Of a DNA stretch of 37,593 nucleotides, positions 1 to 8,104 are shown piece by piece (the stretch's first letter is position 1; each line of letters opens with the position of its first letter). The stretch lies in assembly GCA_014381925.1 (NCBI GenBank), contig JACNKR010000051.1, positions 1-37,593 on the forward strand, in the 5' to 3' direction. The notes under the pieces are model-generated. The model did not search any database, was not told where the DNA came from, and worked only from the letters and a program-made list of their open reading frames with translations. Source of the stretch: Fidelibacterota bacterium (GTDB taxonomy: Bacteria > Fidelibacterota > Marinisomatia > SCGC-AAA003-L08 > GCA-2689995). The translations under genes and the position numbers were made by a program.

Positions 1-159
1 TTTTTCAACCTCGGAGAGGTGACCTATTAATAACACACATTATACTAAAAAACCATGAACTCCGTAGGAGTGGTCTATTAGTCCGCTCCGATGGAGCTAA
101 TTTTTTATTTAATTGAAGTATTACGAATAGTTTACTCCTCTGGAGTATAAAAACTTACA
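1..159. repeat. 159-bp palindrome-rich repeat, copy 1
   Basis: This copy matches 244-402 at a constant offset of 243 bases with only two mismatches (positions 13/256 and 149/392). It contains four short perfect palindromes sharing the core CTCC-NNN-GGAG or its variant: 8-20 (ACCTC/GAGGT), 59-71 (ACTCC/GGAGT), 85-97 (GCTCC/GGAGC) and 133-147 (TACTCC/GGAGTA). The first two are followed by related words (GTGACCTATTAATA and GTGGTCTATTAGTC). The element is more GC-rich than its surroundings and has no plausible ORF. It touches the window edge, so it may extend further left. Confidence 0.9.
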
Positions 160-243
160 ATAATAAATTATGAATTTTGAGTTATTAATTATGAATTAAA
201 GAACCGATACAAAACCAGCCTTGACTTTATTAATCACATGGTT

Positions 244-402
244 TTTTTCAACCTCAGAGAGGTGACCTATTAATAACACACATTATACTAAAAAACCATG
301 AACTCCGTAGGAGTGGTCTATTAGTCCGCTCCGATGGAGCTAATTTTTTATTTAATTGAAGTATTACGAATAGTTTACTCCTCTGGAGTATGAAAACTTA
401 CA
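244..402. repeat. 159-bp palindrome-rich repeat, copy 2
   Basis: This is the second copy of the 1-159 element. Its palindromes lie at 251-263, 302-314, 328-340 and 376-390. One of the two differences from copy 1 falls in a three-base loop and the other just outside a stem, so all stems are intact. The copies are separated by 84 bases of AT-rich sequence with words such as TTATGAATT. Identity breaks off sharply after position 402. Confidence 0.9.
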
Positions 403-533
403 TTTATGAGTTATGAGTTAAATTATCAATTTTAAATATGTAGGTGGTAAATCTATTTTGTAGTGGCGACGGTTACAACTCTGCCAAATTAATCTTCCTA
501 AAAAAATCTCTGCTACTAACTTACCTAAAGAAT
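403..533. other. Intergenic sequence with weak hairpin
   Basis: This non-coding stretch lies between the repeat pair and the end of the leftmost gene. A small GC-richer patch at 464-486 has TGGC and GCCA ends that could form a weak, imperfect stem. I see no good ORF, no tRNA and no convincing intrinsic terminator for the leftward operon that ends at 534. Confidence 0.4.
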
Positions 534-1259
534 TTACTTAAAAATCGTTGTCTTTTTTTTCAAAAGTCGCATTACAACATAAAAGATAATTATAATTAAT
601 AATGATAATTTAGATGAGTAACCCACATTCCAATTCTCTAAGTACAACCAATTATTAATATTTATTAATACAATAAATAAAATAATCATTGCAGAGAATG
701 AAGTATATTCTCGTTTTATAATATTTTTAAAATTAATTGATTGAGCATTTTTTTTGTAATTCTTAAATGAAGGTATAAATGCAGAAACTCCCTCTGCCCA
801 ATCTGTATATTCATTACCAAATTTCCCTCTTAAAAATTCTTCTTCTGCAATCATAATTCGTTCATAATATAACCAATACATTAATGAAAATATAATGTGT
901 ACCCATAAAATTGGAATTAATAAAAACATTCCGAGCCACATAAAATAATTTCCTAAATACAATGGATGACGAAGAATACTATAGATTCCCAGTTTATTTA
1001 TGGACCCTGCCTTTTGCTTTTTTGTATTTCGGCCAGAAGTATCCATAGGGACTTTTGCAACGGTGATAATTCTAATTAATTGCCCTAACAATGAAACTAA
1101 AAAACAAATAATTAACCATGTATCATTTTGAAATAGATGAATAGATTTTACATCTTGAATTAATCCAATATAATAGAGAATAAATAAAACAACAGGTAAA
1201 TAACTTCTATGTTTAAATAACCAATTTCCTGTTTTAATTTGCTCTTCAATTAATGCCAT
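534..1259 (-). CDS. ICMT/PEMT-like membrane methyltransferase
   Basis: This 241-aa multi-pass membrane protein resembles the isoprenylcysteine carboxyl methyltransferase / phospholipid methyltransferase family. The diagnostic part is RHPLYLGN at residues 97-104, followed by a membrane pair and then acidic residues with FGNEY and W around 139-154. In this family that region binds S-adenosylmethionine at the membrane face. About four hydrophobic segments precede or surround the motif, and one or two more occur near 190-230. The substrate cannot be predicted: bacterial members methylate various lipids or small molecules, and a prenylated-protein substrate is unlikely. The ATG lies two bases after the miaA stop codon, so this is the last gene of the efp operon. 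It shares the operon with a GGGP synthase-like gene, but a joint lipid role is only a guess. Confidence 0.8.
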   Translation of the reverse strand: MALIEEQIKTGNWLFKHRSYLPVVLFILYYIGLIQDVKSIHLFQNDTWLIICFLVSLLGQLIRIITVAKVPMDTSGRNTKKQKAGSINKLGIYSILRHPLYLGNYFMWLGMFLLIPILWVHIIFSLMYWLYYERIMIAEEEFLRGKFGNEYTDWAEGVSAFIPSFKNYKKNAQSINFKNIIKREYTSFSAMIILFIVLININNWLYLENWNVGYSSKLSLLIIIIFYVVMRLLKKKTTIFK

Positions 1260-1261
1260 CG

Positions 1262-2179
1262 TTAATTTAAATCCTCACTTTTTATTTGGTGGTCAATATC
1301 CATTTTTTTAAGCCATGTTAATTGTTTTTTTGCATATTGCCATGTTTTGGTAGAAATTAATTCAATGGCCTCGTCTTTTGAAATATCACCGTTTAAATAT
1401 TCTATAATCTGTTTATATCCTACACTTTGCAATGGATGTGCAGTTCTTGTCATTTCAGAATTAATCAAATTTTCAACTTCCTCTACCCAGCCATCATAAA
1501 CCATTGATAAAACTCTATTATGAATTTTGTTTCTTAAAACAGCTCTATCAATAGTCATTTCAATTAAATAATATGTTGATCTTTCTTTTGCATCTCTTTT
1601 CATCTGATTATCAAATACTATACTCGGTGCTTTCCCTGTAATTTCATAAATCTCAAATGCTCTCACTAATTTTTTATGGTCATTAATACTAATTTTTTTT
1701 GCATATTCAGGATCAATAATTGATAATTTTTCTAATAATTGTTTACTCTCCCCACAATAAATCATATCTTCGTATTTTTGTCTAATTTTAAAATTACTAT
1801 CTGCATTATTGATAATCCCATAACACAATGAATTCACATATAGCATTGTACCACCGGCTATTATTGGTTTCTTATTTTTATTTTGAAGATAAACAATTCT
1901 TTCTTTAATTAAATTTATATATTTACCCGCAGAAATAATTTCGTCTGGATTTATACAATTAATTAAGTGATGCGGGATTTTGTTTAATTCAGATGTAGAT
2001 GGTTGAGCCGTTCCAATAATAAATCCATTATATATTTGCCTAGAATCTACTGATATTATTTCACCATTAATCTCTTTAGCCAAGCTGATTGCAAATTTAG
2101 TTTTTCCAACTCCAGTTGGTCCAACAATTATAGGTATTCTATTTCCAATATTTGAAATTAATTCAGAAAAGTTTACCAC
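1262..2179 (-). CDS. miaA: tRNA dimethylallyltransferase MiaA
   Basis: MiaA transfers a dimethylallyl group to the N6 of A37 in tRNAs reading UNN codons, the first step towards ms2i6A. The 305-aa length is typical. The P-loop GPTGVGKT is at residues 20-27, followed by the conserved DSRQIY segment near 45 and GGTMLYVNSL near 109-118. The C-terminal tRNA-binding part includes a typical VGYKQ-containing stretch. The start is GTG at 2179-2177, which overlaps the last seven bases of mutL. The mutL-miaA order is conserved in many bacteria. Translational coupling to mutL is likely from the overlap. Confidence 0.96.
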   Translation of the reverse strand: MVNFSELISNIGNRIPIIVGPTGVGKTKFAISLAKEINGEIISVDSRQIYNGFIIGTAQPSTSELNKIPHHLINCINPDEIISAGKYINLIKERIVYLQNKNKKPIIAGGTMLYVNSLCYGIINNADSNFKIRQKYEDMIYCGESKQLLEKLSIIDPEYAKKISINDHKKLVRAFEIYEITGKAPSIVFDNQMKRDAKERSTYYLIEMTIDRAVLRNKIHNRVLSMVYDGWVEEVENLINSEMTRTAHPLQSVGYKQIIEYLNGDISKDEAIELISTKTWQYAKKQLTWLKKMDIDHQIKSEDLN

Positions 2180-3975
2180 GATCTCTCAAATCGTTTGTCC
2201 AATTCTTCTATTCCTAAATTAACAATTATCGGCCGGCCATGCGGACAATAATATGGATGTTCAGTATGAAATAATTGGTCAATTAGTACTTTCATTTCTG
2301 GTGGATTTAAAGAATCTCCAGCCTTAATTGCAGCTTTACAAGAATAAGTTGCTGCGATTAAATCTAAAACCTCAGACTTCATATATTCATGCTCACAATA
2401 GAATTCTAATACTTCTCTAATAACTTTTTCTTCAACCCCTTGCGAAATATCTGAAGGAACTCCTTCTACAATTATCGTATTTTCGCCAAATTCCCTCATT
2501 TGAAAACCAATTTTTTCTAAATAAGAAACTATTTCAGGAAATCGAGCATATTCTTCTGGTTGAAATTTTATAGTAACAGGGAATAATAACGCCTGTGAGG
2601 AAAAACCTTTACCAGACATTGCCAAGACTGCTTTTTCAAATAATACGCGTTCATGAGCAACATGTTGGTCAATTATAATTAAACCACCTTTAATCTCAGT
2701 TAAAATATACTTATTATGGATTTGCCAAAAAGTTTCTCCAACAATGGGTAATTCTTTTTCACCTGATGCCGAAATTTGATTTACGCGTTCTATAAAATTT
2801 TGTTGAGTACCTGGTGCAATATCAAAATCATTTCCATCTTTTTGATGTGGAGGAACTTCATCGGGAATAAATGATGGTTCTGCTGGTTTAAATTTTAACC
2901 AATCAGTTTCTTTAGATCTTCCTGCATATTTATTAAAATTACTTGAAAATTGTAAATCAGGAATTACACTTAAAATATCTTTCATCACCAAAGAAACCGC
3001 TGCTTTTATCACATGATAAACACGCCATTCATCTTGAAATCGAACTTCAAGTTTAGCGGGATGTACATTTACATCAATTCCATCTTGAGGCATTTCAATA
3101 TTAACCAAAAAGAATGGGAATTCACCTCGAGCAAGTACAGTTTTATATGAACTCATCACAGCCGAATTTAACAATTTATCTTGAATTGCCCGTCCATTTA
3201 AGAATATAAATTGTTCGCCTCTTCGTTTCTTAACTAAATTTAAATTACCAACAAATCCAGAAACGTTATAACGACCTTTTGTATAACGGATTGGGAGAAC
3301 ATTATTTTTATACGATTTTCCCATTACAGAAATAATGCGTTCTTCTAAACTTTCAGAAGTAAGTCGTTTTTTTTCTTCACCATTTTGATTATATGTAAAT
3401 CCGATTTCTGGGTACCCTAACATATATTTTCGTACCATTTGATAAATATGTCGGGCTTCTACTTCTTTTTTCTTTAAGAACTTTTTTCTTGCAGGCACAT
3501 TATAAAAAATATCTCTTACTTGAAAAGTTGTTCCTTGAGGTCGAGGAGCTGGTCTCGTAAATTGAACTTCACCTCCAGAAATTTTGCTTTCATTTCCTTG
3601 AAGATTATTATTTGCAGTCCGAATAAAAACTTCGCTAATTGAAGCAATACTCGGTAAAGCCTCACCTCTGAACCCCATTGATGTAACTTTTAATAAATCA
3701 TCAATTGATTTTATTTTACTTGTAGCATGTCTTTGAAAAGAGATTTCAAGCTCTCTCGAATTCATTCCACAGCCATCATCATCAATTTGAATAAGTTTAT
3801 GACCACCATCTTCAATACTAATATCAATATTTTCTGCACCTGCATCAATCGCATTTTCAATTAGTTCTTTTACAATAGAAGCGGGTCTTTCTACAACTTC
3901 TCCGGCAGCAATTTGATCAACTAAATTAGGAGGTAATAATTGAATTTTTGATGATATTTCAGTTGAAATACTAAT
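2173..3975 (-). CDS. mutL: DNA mismatch repair protein MutL (ATT start)
   Basis: MutL is the GHKL-ATPase matchmaker of mismatch repair. The first in-frame ATG (3765) would give 530 aa and delete the essential N-terminus. Reading from ATT at 3975-3973 gives 600 aa with the full family start: LLPP at 13-16, IAAGEVVERP at 22-31, the ATPase glutamate E37 and N41, the DDG.G loop near 66-70 and GFRGEAL at 101-107. The C-terminal domain carries DQHVAHER with a downstream glutamate near residue 440, plus SCKAAIKAG and CPHGRP. These are the metal-binding endonuclease motifs of MutL proteins from organisms without MutH. GGAG at 3984-3981 lies five bases before ATT, and no ATG, GTG or TTG occurs between the upstream in-frame TGA and the conserved region. 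The gene begins two bases after the FTCD stop. Confidence 0.95.
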   Translation of the reverse strand: MSISTEISSKIQLLPPNLVDQIAAGEVVERPASIVKELIENAIDAGAENIDISIEDGGHKLIQIDDDGCGMNSRELEISFQRHATSKIKSIDDLLKVTSMGFRGEALPSIASISEVFIRTANNNLQGNESKISGGEVQFTRPAPRPQGTTFQVRDIFYNVPARKKFLKKKEVEARHIYQMVRKYMLGYPEIGFTYNQNGEEKKRLTSESLEERIISVMGKSYKNNVLPIRYTKGRYNVSGFVGNLNLVKKRRGEQFIFLNGRAIQDKLLNSAVMSSYKTVLARGEFPFFLVNIEMPQDGIDVNVHPAKLEVRFQDEWRVYHVIKAAVSLVMKDILSVIPDLQFSSNFNKYAGRSKETDWLKFKPAEPSFIPDEVPPHQKDGNDFDIAPGTQQNFIERVNQISASGEKELPIVGETFWQIHNKYILTEIKGGLIIIDQHVAHERVLFEKAVLAMSGKGFSSQALLFPVTIKFQPEEYARFPEIVSYLEKIGFQMREFGENTIIVEGVPSDISQGVEEKVIREVLEFYCEHEYMKSEVLDLIAATYSCKAAIKAGDSLNPPEMKVLIDQLFHTEHPYYCPHGRPIIVNLGIEELDKRFERSW

Positions 3976-3977
3976 CG

Positions 3978-5654
3978 TTACTCCGCATTTAAAATTGACT
4001 CAACTTGTAAACGAATAGCAATTAATTTTTCTTTTCCATTTTCAATTAATTTATTACCCTTATTTGTCAACTCATTTATAAAGTGAGTATCTTCAATATC
4101 TTTTAAATTAATTTTTACATTTAAAAATGCTCCTCTTGCTCCAGCCATTAATGCTTCACCTGCAACACCTGCATCTGTAATTGAATTTGGATTCCCTTCT
4201 TTTGCAGATTGAAATGCTAAATCAAGACCTAAAATACATTTTTCTAATATTTGAAAAGGAATCATCGTTGCAGTTTTAGTTGCTTTTTGAATTGCACTAT
4301 TTCGTTCTAACTTTTGTTCATCTGTTTTTTTAGGCAATCTAAATGCTTCCATTACAACATTAAATGAATCTGTGTCTTTATCAATTAATTGAAGTAAATC
4401 TTTTTTTAATTCTTGAGCATTGACGGCAAGTGAATTCATAGCATTATATTTCTGTTCAAAACCCTTTTTCCCAATGGATAAATTTGCAACCATCGCTGAT
4501 AAAGCAACACCCATTGAACCCATTAATGCAGAAACACTCCCTCCTCCTGGTGCAGGACTATTGGTTGATAATTCATTAGCAAATCCATAAATACTACTTG
4601 ACGCTAATTCACCAAACTCAGGATTAATTTGATATTCAATTATTTTTTCTTTGGGGTTAAAATCTGAAATTTCATCTAATCCTAATGATTTTACGGCAAT
4701 ATTAATTACTTCATTTTCAGGTACACCTTGGGAGCGTTGTTGTTCATTTAAATAAAAATTTCCTATTTCCAAAATTGACTCTAATGGAATTAATCCAACA
4801 AGTTCACTTCCGGTAACTCGAACTCCTCTTTTTCGAGCCTGTTTTCTACATTCTTCAAAAGCAATATGAGGAGGTGTAATTGTAAAATCAACTAAGTTCA
4901 TAGAAATTTGTGCTTGTTTATATTCATCAATATACCAACCCACAGCTTTACATGCTTTTAGCTTTCCAGGTTTCATAATTATTTTGCCGGAATCATCTCG
5001 AATCACTTTTCCGTTTTCATCTCTTTTAAACCGTCCTTTTTCTCGAATATCTAAAGCAATATCCGTGGCAATTTTACGATCCATTGAATTTAAATTAATA
5101 TTATATGCAATTAAAAATTGCCTTGCACCTATTGCGGTTGACCCTGCTGATTTATGTTGCAATTGCGGTCCAAAATCAGGTTTCCATTGAGGTAATAAAA
5201 TTTTATCTGCCATTCCTTCAAATTCACCAGACCTAATTTCTGCAAGATTTGATCGGTGGTTTAATTTTGCAGAATTTTCGTATAAAAATATTGGGATTTG
5301 TAAATCTCTACCAACTCGTTCCGCAAGTTTCTCTGCCCAAATTGAAGTTTCCTCCATAGAAATATTACTTACGGGAACAAGTGGACACACATCTGTTGCA
5401 CCCATCCGCGCATGAGCACCAGAATGATTCCTTAAATCAATTAATTCTGTCGCTTTAACAATTGCCTTAAATGCAGCATCAATCACCCGTTCGGGCTCAC
5501 CTACAAATGTAACAACTGTCCTATTTGTATCTGCACCTGGATCGACATCTAATAATCGTACACCTTCTGAATTTTCTATTTCATCGGTTATTTGTTTAAT
5601 AATTGAGAGATTACGACCTTCGCTAAAATTTGGTACACATTCAATTAATTGCAT
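3978..5654 (-). CDS. ftcd: Formiminotransferase-cyclodeaminase
   Basis: This is a bifunctional folate enzyme of 558 aa, close to the roughly 540 aa of full-length homologues. Residues 1-300 are the formiminotransferase part, with the NFSEGR motif near 9-14 and HSGAHARMGATD at 77-88; H81 matches the family's catalytic histidine. Residues from about 350 form the helical cyclodeaminase, starting near FANELST and including SPAPGGGSVSALMG. The enzyme moves a formimino group from formiminoglutamate (histidine catabolism) to tetrahydrofolate and deaminates it to 5,10-methenyl-THF. No hut genes are visible here. The neighbours gcvH and gcvPA suggest a shared one-carbon/THF theme. TAAGGAAAT just before the ATG serves as ribosome binding site and overlaps the stop of the upstream small gene. 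Confidence 0.95.
   Translation of the reverse strand: MQLIECVPNFSEGRNLSIIKQITDEIENSEGVRLLDVDPGADTNRTVVTFVGEPERVIDAAFKAIVKATELIDLRNHSGAHARMGATDVCPLVPVSNISMEETSIWAEKLAERVGRDLQIPIFLYENSAKLNHRSNLAEIRSGEFEGMADKILLPQWKPDFGPQLQHKSAGSTAIGARQFLIAYNINLNSMDRKIATDIALDIREKGRFKRDENGKVIRDDSGKIIMKPGKLKACKAVGWYIDEYKQAQISMNLVDFTITPPHIAFEECRKQARKRGVRVTGSELVGLIPLESILEIGNFYLNEQQRSQGVPENEVINIAVKSLGLDEISDFNPKEKIIEYQINPEFGELASSSIYGFANELSTNSPAPGGGSVSALMGSMGVALSAMVANLSIGKKGFEQKYNAMNSLAVNAQELKKDLLQLIDKDTDSFNVVMEAFRLPKKTDEQKLERNSAIQKATKTATMIPFQILEKCILGLDLAFQSAKEGNPNSITDAGVAGEALMAGARGAFLNVKINLKDIEDTHFINELTNKGNKLIENGKEKLIAIRLQVESILNAE
3981..3984 (-). promoter_or_regulatory. Ribosome binding site deciding the mutL ATT start
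   Basis: GGAG on the minus strand lies five bases upstream of ATT at 3975-3973, with the FTCD stop codon TAA in the spacer. The optimal spacing, plus the lack of any conventional start before the conserved MutL N-terminus, supports AUU initiation. Confidence 0.75.
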
Positions 5655-5662
5655 TTATTTCC

Positions 5663-5797
5663 TTAATAATTTTTGTTTAAATAATAATAAAAGGCGATTA
5701 ATAACACCAATGCTACAATATTTCTAAACACTTTCCATGGTGAACTATTTTTCCGCCAATAAGGATGTATTAATTGTTTTATTTTGTTTTCACCCAT
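5663..5797 (-). CDS. Small single-pass membrane protein (44 aa)
   Basis: This short reading frame encodes 44 residues: a basic, tryptophan-containing N-terminus (HPYWRK, SPWK) and one hydrophobic helix of about 18 residues (NIVALVLLIAF), ending YYYLNKNY. Its ATG lies one base after the M50 protease stop, with AGGA seven bases upstream. Its stop overlaps the FTCD ribosome binding site. The fit into an otherwise gapless operon, the good ribosome site and the sensible topology argue it is real. A longer in-frame version beginning inside the protease gene is less likely. No function is recognisable. Confidence 0.6.
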   Translation of the reverse strand: MGENKIKQLIHPYWRKNSSPWKVFRNIVALVLLIAFYYYLNKNY

Positions 5798-5798
5798 G

Positions 5799-6425
5799 TT
5801 AATATCCTGTAAAAATGGACATAAATAAACGAACAAATGGACCAATAAACATCCAGATAATTGATACTCCTGTAAACATTCCAAATAAAATTAATCCAAA
5901 TAATATTTTTGGACCATGTGTTTGAAGTTTATATACAAGCTGTGGGTTTTTCCTAATCATAAATCCAGAAAATATTTGAGAACCATCCAATGGATGTACT
6001 GGAATTAAATTGAACATACATAAAGCAATATTTATCATTGTAAAGTTATAAAACACTTTTACAACAACAGTTGACATCATAGGTAAATAAAAGCGAATGC
6101 ATAATCCTCCAATTGCTGCTAACATTAAATTAGATGCAGGACCAGCAAAAGCAACAATCATCATCCCTGTTCTTGGGTTTTTAAAATGCCTGGGATCAAC
6201 AGGGACAGGTTTCGCCCAACCAAACCCCACAAATAGTATCATTAATGAGCCAATAGGATCTAAATGAGCCATTGGGTTTAAAGTAAGCCTCCCCATTCTT
6301 TCAGCTGTATTATCACCTAATCTATATGCCATATACGCATGTGAAAACTCATGAAAACATAAAGCAAATAAAAGTGGAGGAATAAGCAAAATAGCTTGTT
6401 CCAGAGTCATTCCATTAAATATCAT
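5799..6425 (-). CDS. Site-2 protease family (M50) membrane metallopeptidase
   Basis: This 208-aa multi-pass membrane protein is a member of the zinc-dependent M50 family that cleaves within or near membranes. HEFSH at residues 25-29 is the HExxH zinc site, and NLIPVHPLDG at 139-148 matches the NxxPxxxLDG motif that provides the third ligand. It is the short form without a PDZ domain, resembling uncharacterised YwhC-type proteins rather than RseP. The start overlaps the recombinase stop by four bases (ATGA). The substrate is unknown. The conserved residues suggest it is active. Confidence 0.92.
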   Translation of the reverse strand: MIFNGMTLEQAILLIPPLLFALCFHEFSHAYMAYRLGDNTAERMGRLTLNPMAHLDPIGSLMILFVGFGWAKPVPVDPRHFKNPRTGMMIVAFAGPASNLMLAAIGGLCIRFYLPMMSTVVVKVFYNFTMINIALCMFNLIPVHPLDGSQIFSGFMIRKNPQLVYKLQTHGPKILFGLILFGMFTGVSIIWMFIGPFVRLFMSIFTGY

Positions 6426-7366
6426 CCTCTTGGGTGGTTTGCCTTATGTTCTTCTTTTAAAGTAGTCTTATCTAAATGAGAATAAACTTGCGTTGTTATA
6501 ATTTCAGAATGTCCTAACATTTCTTGAATAACTCTTAAATCTGCACCACCTTCAACTAAATGGGTAGCGAAACTGTGTCTAAATGTATGAGGGCTAATTT
6601 TTTTATTAATTTCAGCATTCTTTGCTAGCTCCTGAGTAATGCTCCAAATTGCCATTCTTGATAATTTACTCCCCCTACTATTTAAAAAAACATGCCCACC
6701 ACTTTTGTTTTTATTTGCGAGTACTTGCCTTATATCTTCAATATATGCTTTTAATGAATTTAATGTTGGTTTGTTTATTGGAACTAATCTTTCTTTGTCA
6801 CCCTTTCCAAAAACTCTAATAAAATCATCATCCCATTGTATATCTGATAATTTTAAATTTAATAATTCAGAAACTCTTAATCCTGAACCATATAATATTT
6901 TAACTATCGCTAAATCTCTTAATGCAAATTTTTTATTATAATTGATTGCATCAAAAATCTTTTTAATTTCATTTACGGACAAAAATTGTGGTTGATATTT
7001 GGGAACTTTTGGTGATGTGATTTTTTCAGCTGGGTTTTTATCTGTAATTCCTTCATATATTAAAAATTGATGAAATCCTTTTATTGAAGATATTTGACGA
7101 CTAATAGATTTAATTTTAACCGGATTATTACTCCTTTTCTGTGGCTTAGTTTGAATATCTTTAATAAAATCTTTTATATATGCTGATTTAATACGATTTG
7201 GAGATTTTAAATTAAATTTATTTGTTAAAAAATCTGCATATTTAATTAAATCAAATGAATATGAACTTACAGTATTAAGTGAAAGCCTTCTTTCAAACTG
7301 TAAATAAACTAAATATTTTTTAATATATGAATATAGTTTAGTATGCACCATATTTTTATTTCCCAT
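6422..7366 (-). CDS. xerD: Tyrosine recombinase XerD-like
   Basis: This 314-aa protein has the two-domain build of Xer recombinases, which resolve chromosome dimers at dif with FtsK. The N-terminal SAM-like DNA-binding domain includes FERRLSLNTVSSY at 24-36. The catalytic domain has all expected residues: R164 (GSGLRVSELL), K188 (GKGDKER), H260 and R263 (HTFRH), H286 (LGHS) and the nucleophile Y295 (YSHL). No integrase-type extra domain, phage gene or attachment site is nearby, and it sits within a housekeeping operon, so Xer is preferred over a mobile integrase. Whether it is XerC, XerD or a single Xer cannot be told. The first ATG overlaps the GGGP synthase gene by 11 bases; ATG at 7351, five codons later, is an alternative start. 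Confidence 0.88.
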   Translation of the reverse strand: MGNKNMVHTKLYSYIKKYLVYLQFERRLSLNTVSSYSFDLIKYADFLTNKFNLKSPNRIKSAYIKDFIKDIQTKPQKRSNNPVKIKSISRQISSIKGFHQFLIYEGITDKNPAEKITSPKVPKYQPQFLSVNEIKKIFDAINYNKKFALRDLAIVKILYGSGLRVSELLNLKLSDIQWDDDFIRVFGKGDKERLVPINKPTLNSLKAYIEDIRQVLANKNKSGGHVFLNSRGSKLSRMAIWSITQELAKNAEINKKISPHTFRHSFATHLVEGGADLRVIQEMLGHSEIITTQVYSHLDKTTLKEEHKANHPRG

Positions 7367-8102
7367 GAATTATCTCACAAATCTTTTTTATTTTATTTTT
7401 ATCCTGTTCATTTTCTAACAGCGTACCAATGACAATAAAGTCAGCACCTGCAGATGATATTAGTTTTGCAGTTTCAATTGAATTAATACCACCACCAATA
7501 ACAAGTGGTATTGAAATTTTACTTTTAATATATGAAACTAAATCTGTATTAATTGAAATTTTAGCCCCACTACCCATTTCTAAATATATCAATTTATTAC
7601 CTAAATATTGCCCTGCTAATGCATGCGCTAGAATAACGTCCTTTTTATCCAATGGAATTGGTTGGGTCTTACTTACAATTTCAACAGAAGTTTTTTTTCC
7701 ACTTTCTAATAAAATATATCCCGTTGGAATAGTTTCAATTCCAATTTTATAAATTTCAGGAGCTGATTTGACATGCTCTTCTATTAGATATTGCGGATTC
7801 CTTCCGCTTATTAAAGATAAAAATAAAATAGCATCAGCATCTTTTGAAACTTGTGCTGACGATCCTGGAAATAATATTACTGGCAGGTTTGTTTTTGATT
7901 TAATATATTTCAATCGTTTTTCAAATAAATTATCCATAATAATTGAACCACCCACAAATATTGCATCAAAATTAGAATAATTTATTGTATCAATAATTGA
8001 GTCTAGTTTTATATCATTTTTAACATCTGGGTCAATTAATGCTATTGCTGAACATCTATTATTTTGTGAAATTAAATACTTATATATTGAATTTTTTGCC
8101 AA
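7356..8102 (-). CDS. Geranylgeranylglyceryl/heptaprenylglyceryl phosphate synthase family
   Basis: This 248-aa TIM-barrel protein belongs to the GGGP synthase/PcrB family, which joins a polyprenyl diphosphate to sn-glycerol-1-phosphate. Visible signatures are ALIDPDVK near 20-28, FVGGSIIMD near 50-58, FPGSSAQVS near 77-85, the LLESG/EMGSGA segments and the phosphate-binding IGGGINS, followed by AGADFIVIGT. These fit the longer group found in archaea and in Bacteroidota/FCB bacteria rather than the shorter Firmicutes PcrB. Its bacterial product is usually unknown. The start is TTG at 8102, two bases after the gcvPA stop. No glycerol-1-phosphate dehydrogenase or further ether-lipid gene is in view. 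Confidence 0.9.
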   Translation of the reverse strand: MAKNSIYKYLISQNNRCSAIALIDPDVKNDIKLDSIIDTINYSNFDAIFVGGSIIMDNLFEKRLKYIKSKTNLPVILFPGSSAQVSKDADAILFLSLISGRNPQYLIEEHVKSAPEIYKIGIETIPTGYILLESGKKTSVEIVSKTQPIPLDKKDVILAHALAGQYLGNKLIYLEMGSGAKISINTDLVSYIKSKISIPLVIGGGINSIETAKLISSAGADFIVIGTLLENEQDKNKIKKICEIIHGK

Positions 8103-8104
8103 TT

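Noticed and set aside
1-402. CRISPR-like array
   Set aside because: The repeated words differ from each other, are themselves short palindromes, and their spacing is uneven; the two long copies include their 'spacers'. No cas gene is present.
5798-5884. N-terminal extension of the 44-aa peptide to 73 aa
   Set aside because: The extra residues lie entirely within the M50 protease coding sequence in another frame. The ATG at 5797 has the better-placed ribosome site.
6422-7366. Mobile element integrase with integrated element
   Set aside because: Length and motifs match Xer, flanking genes are housekeeping genes in one operon, and no direct-repeat ends or phage genes are seen.
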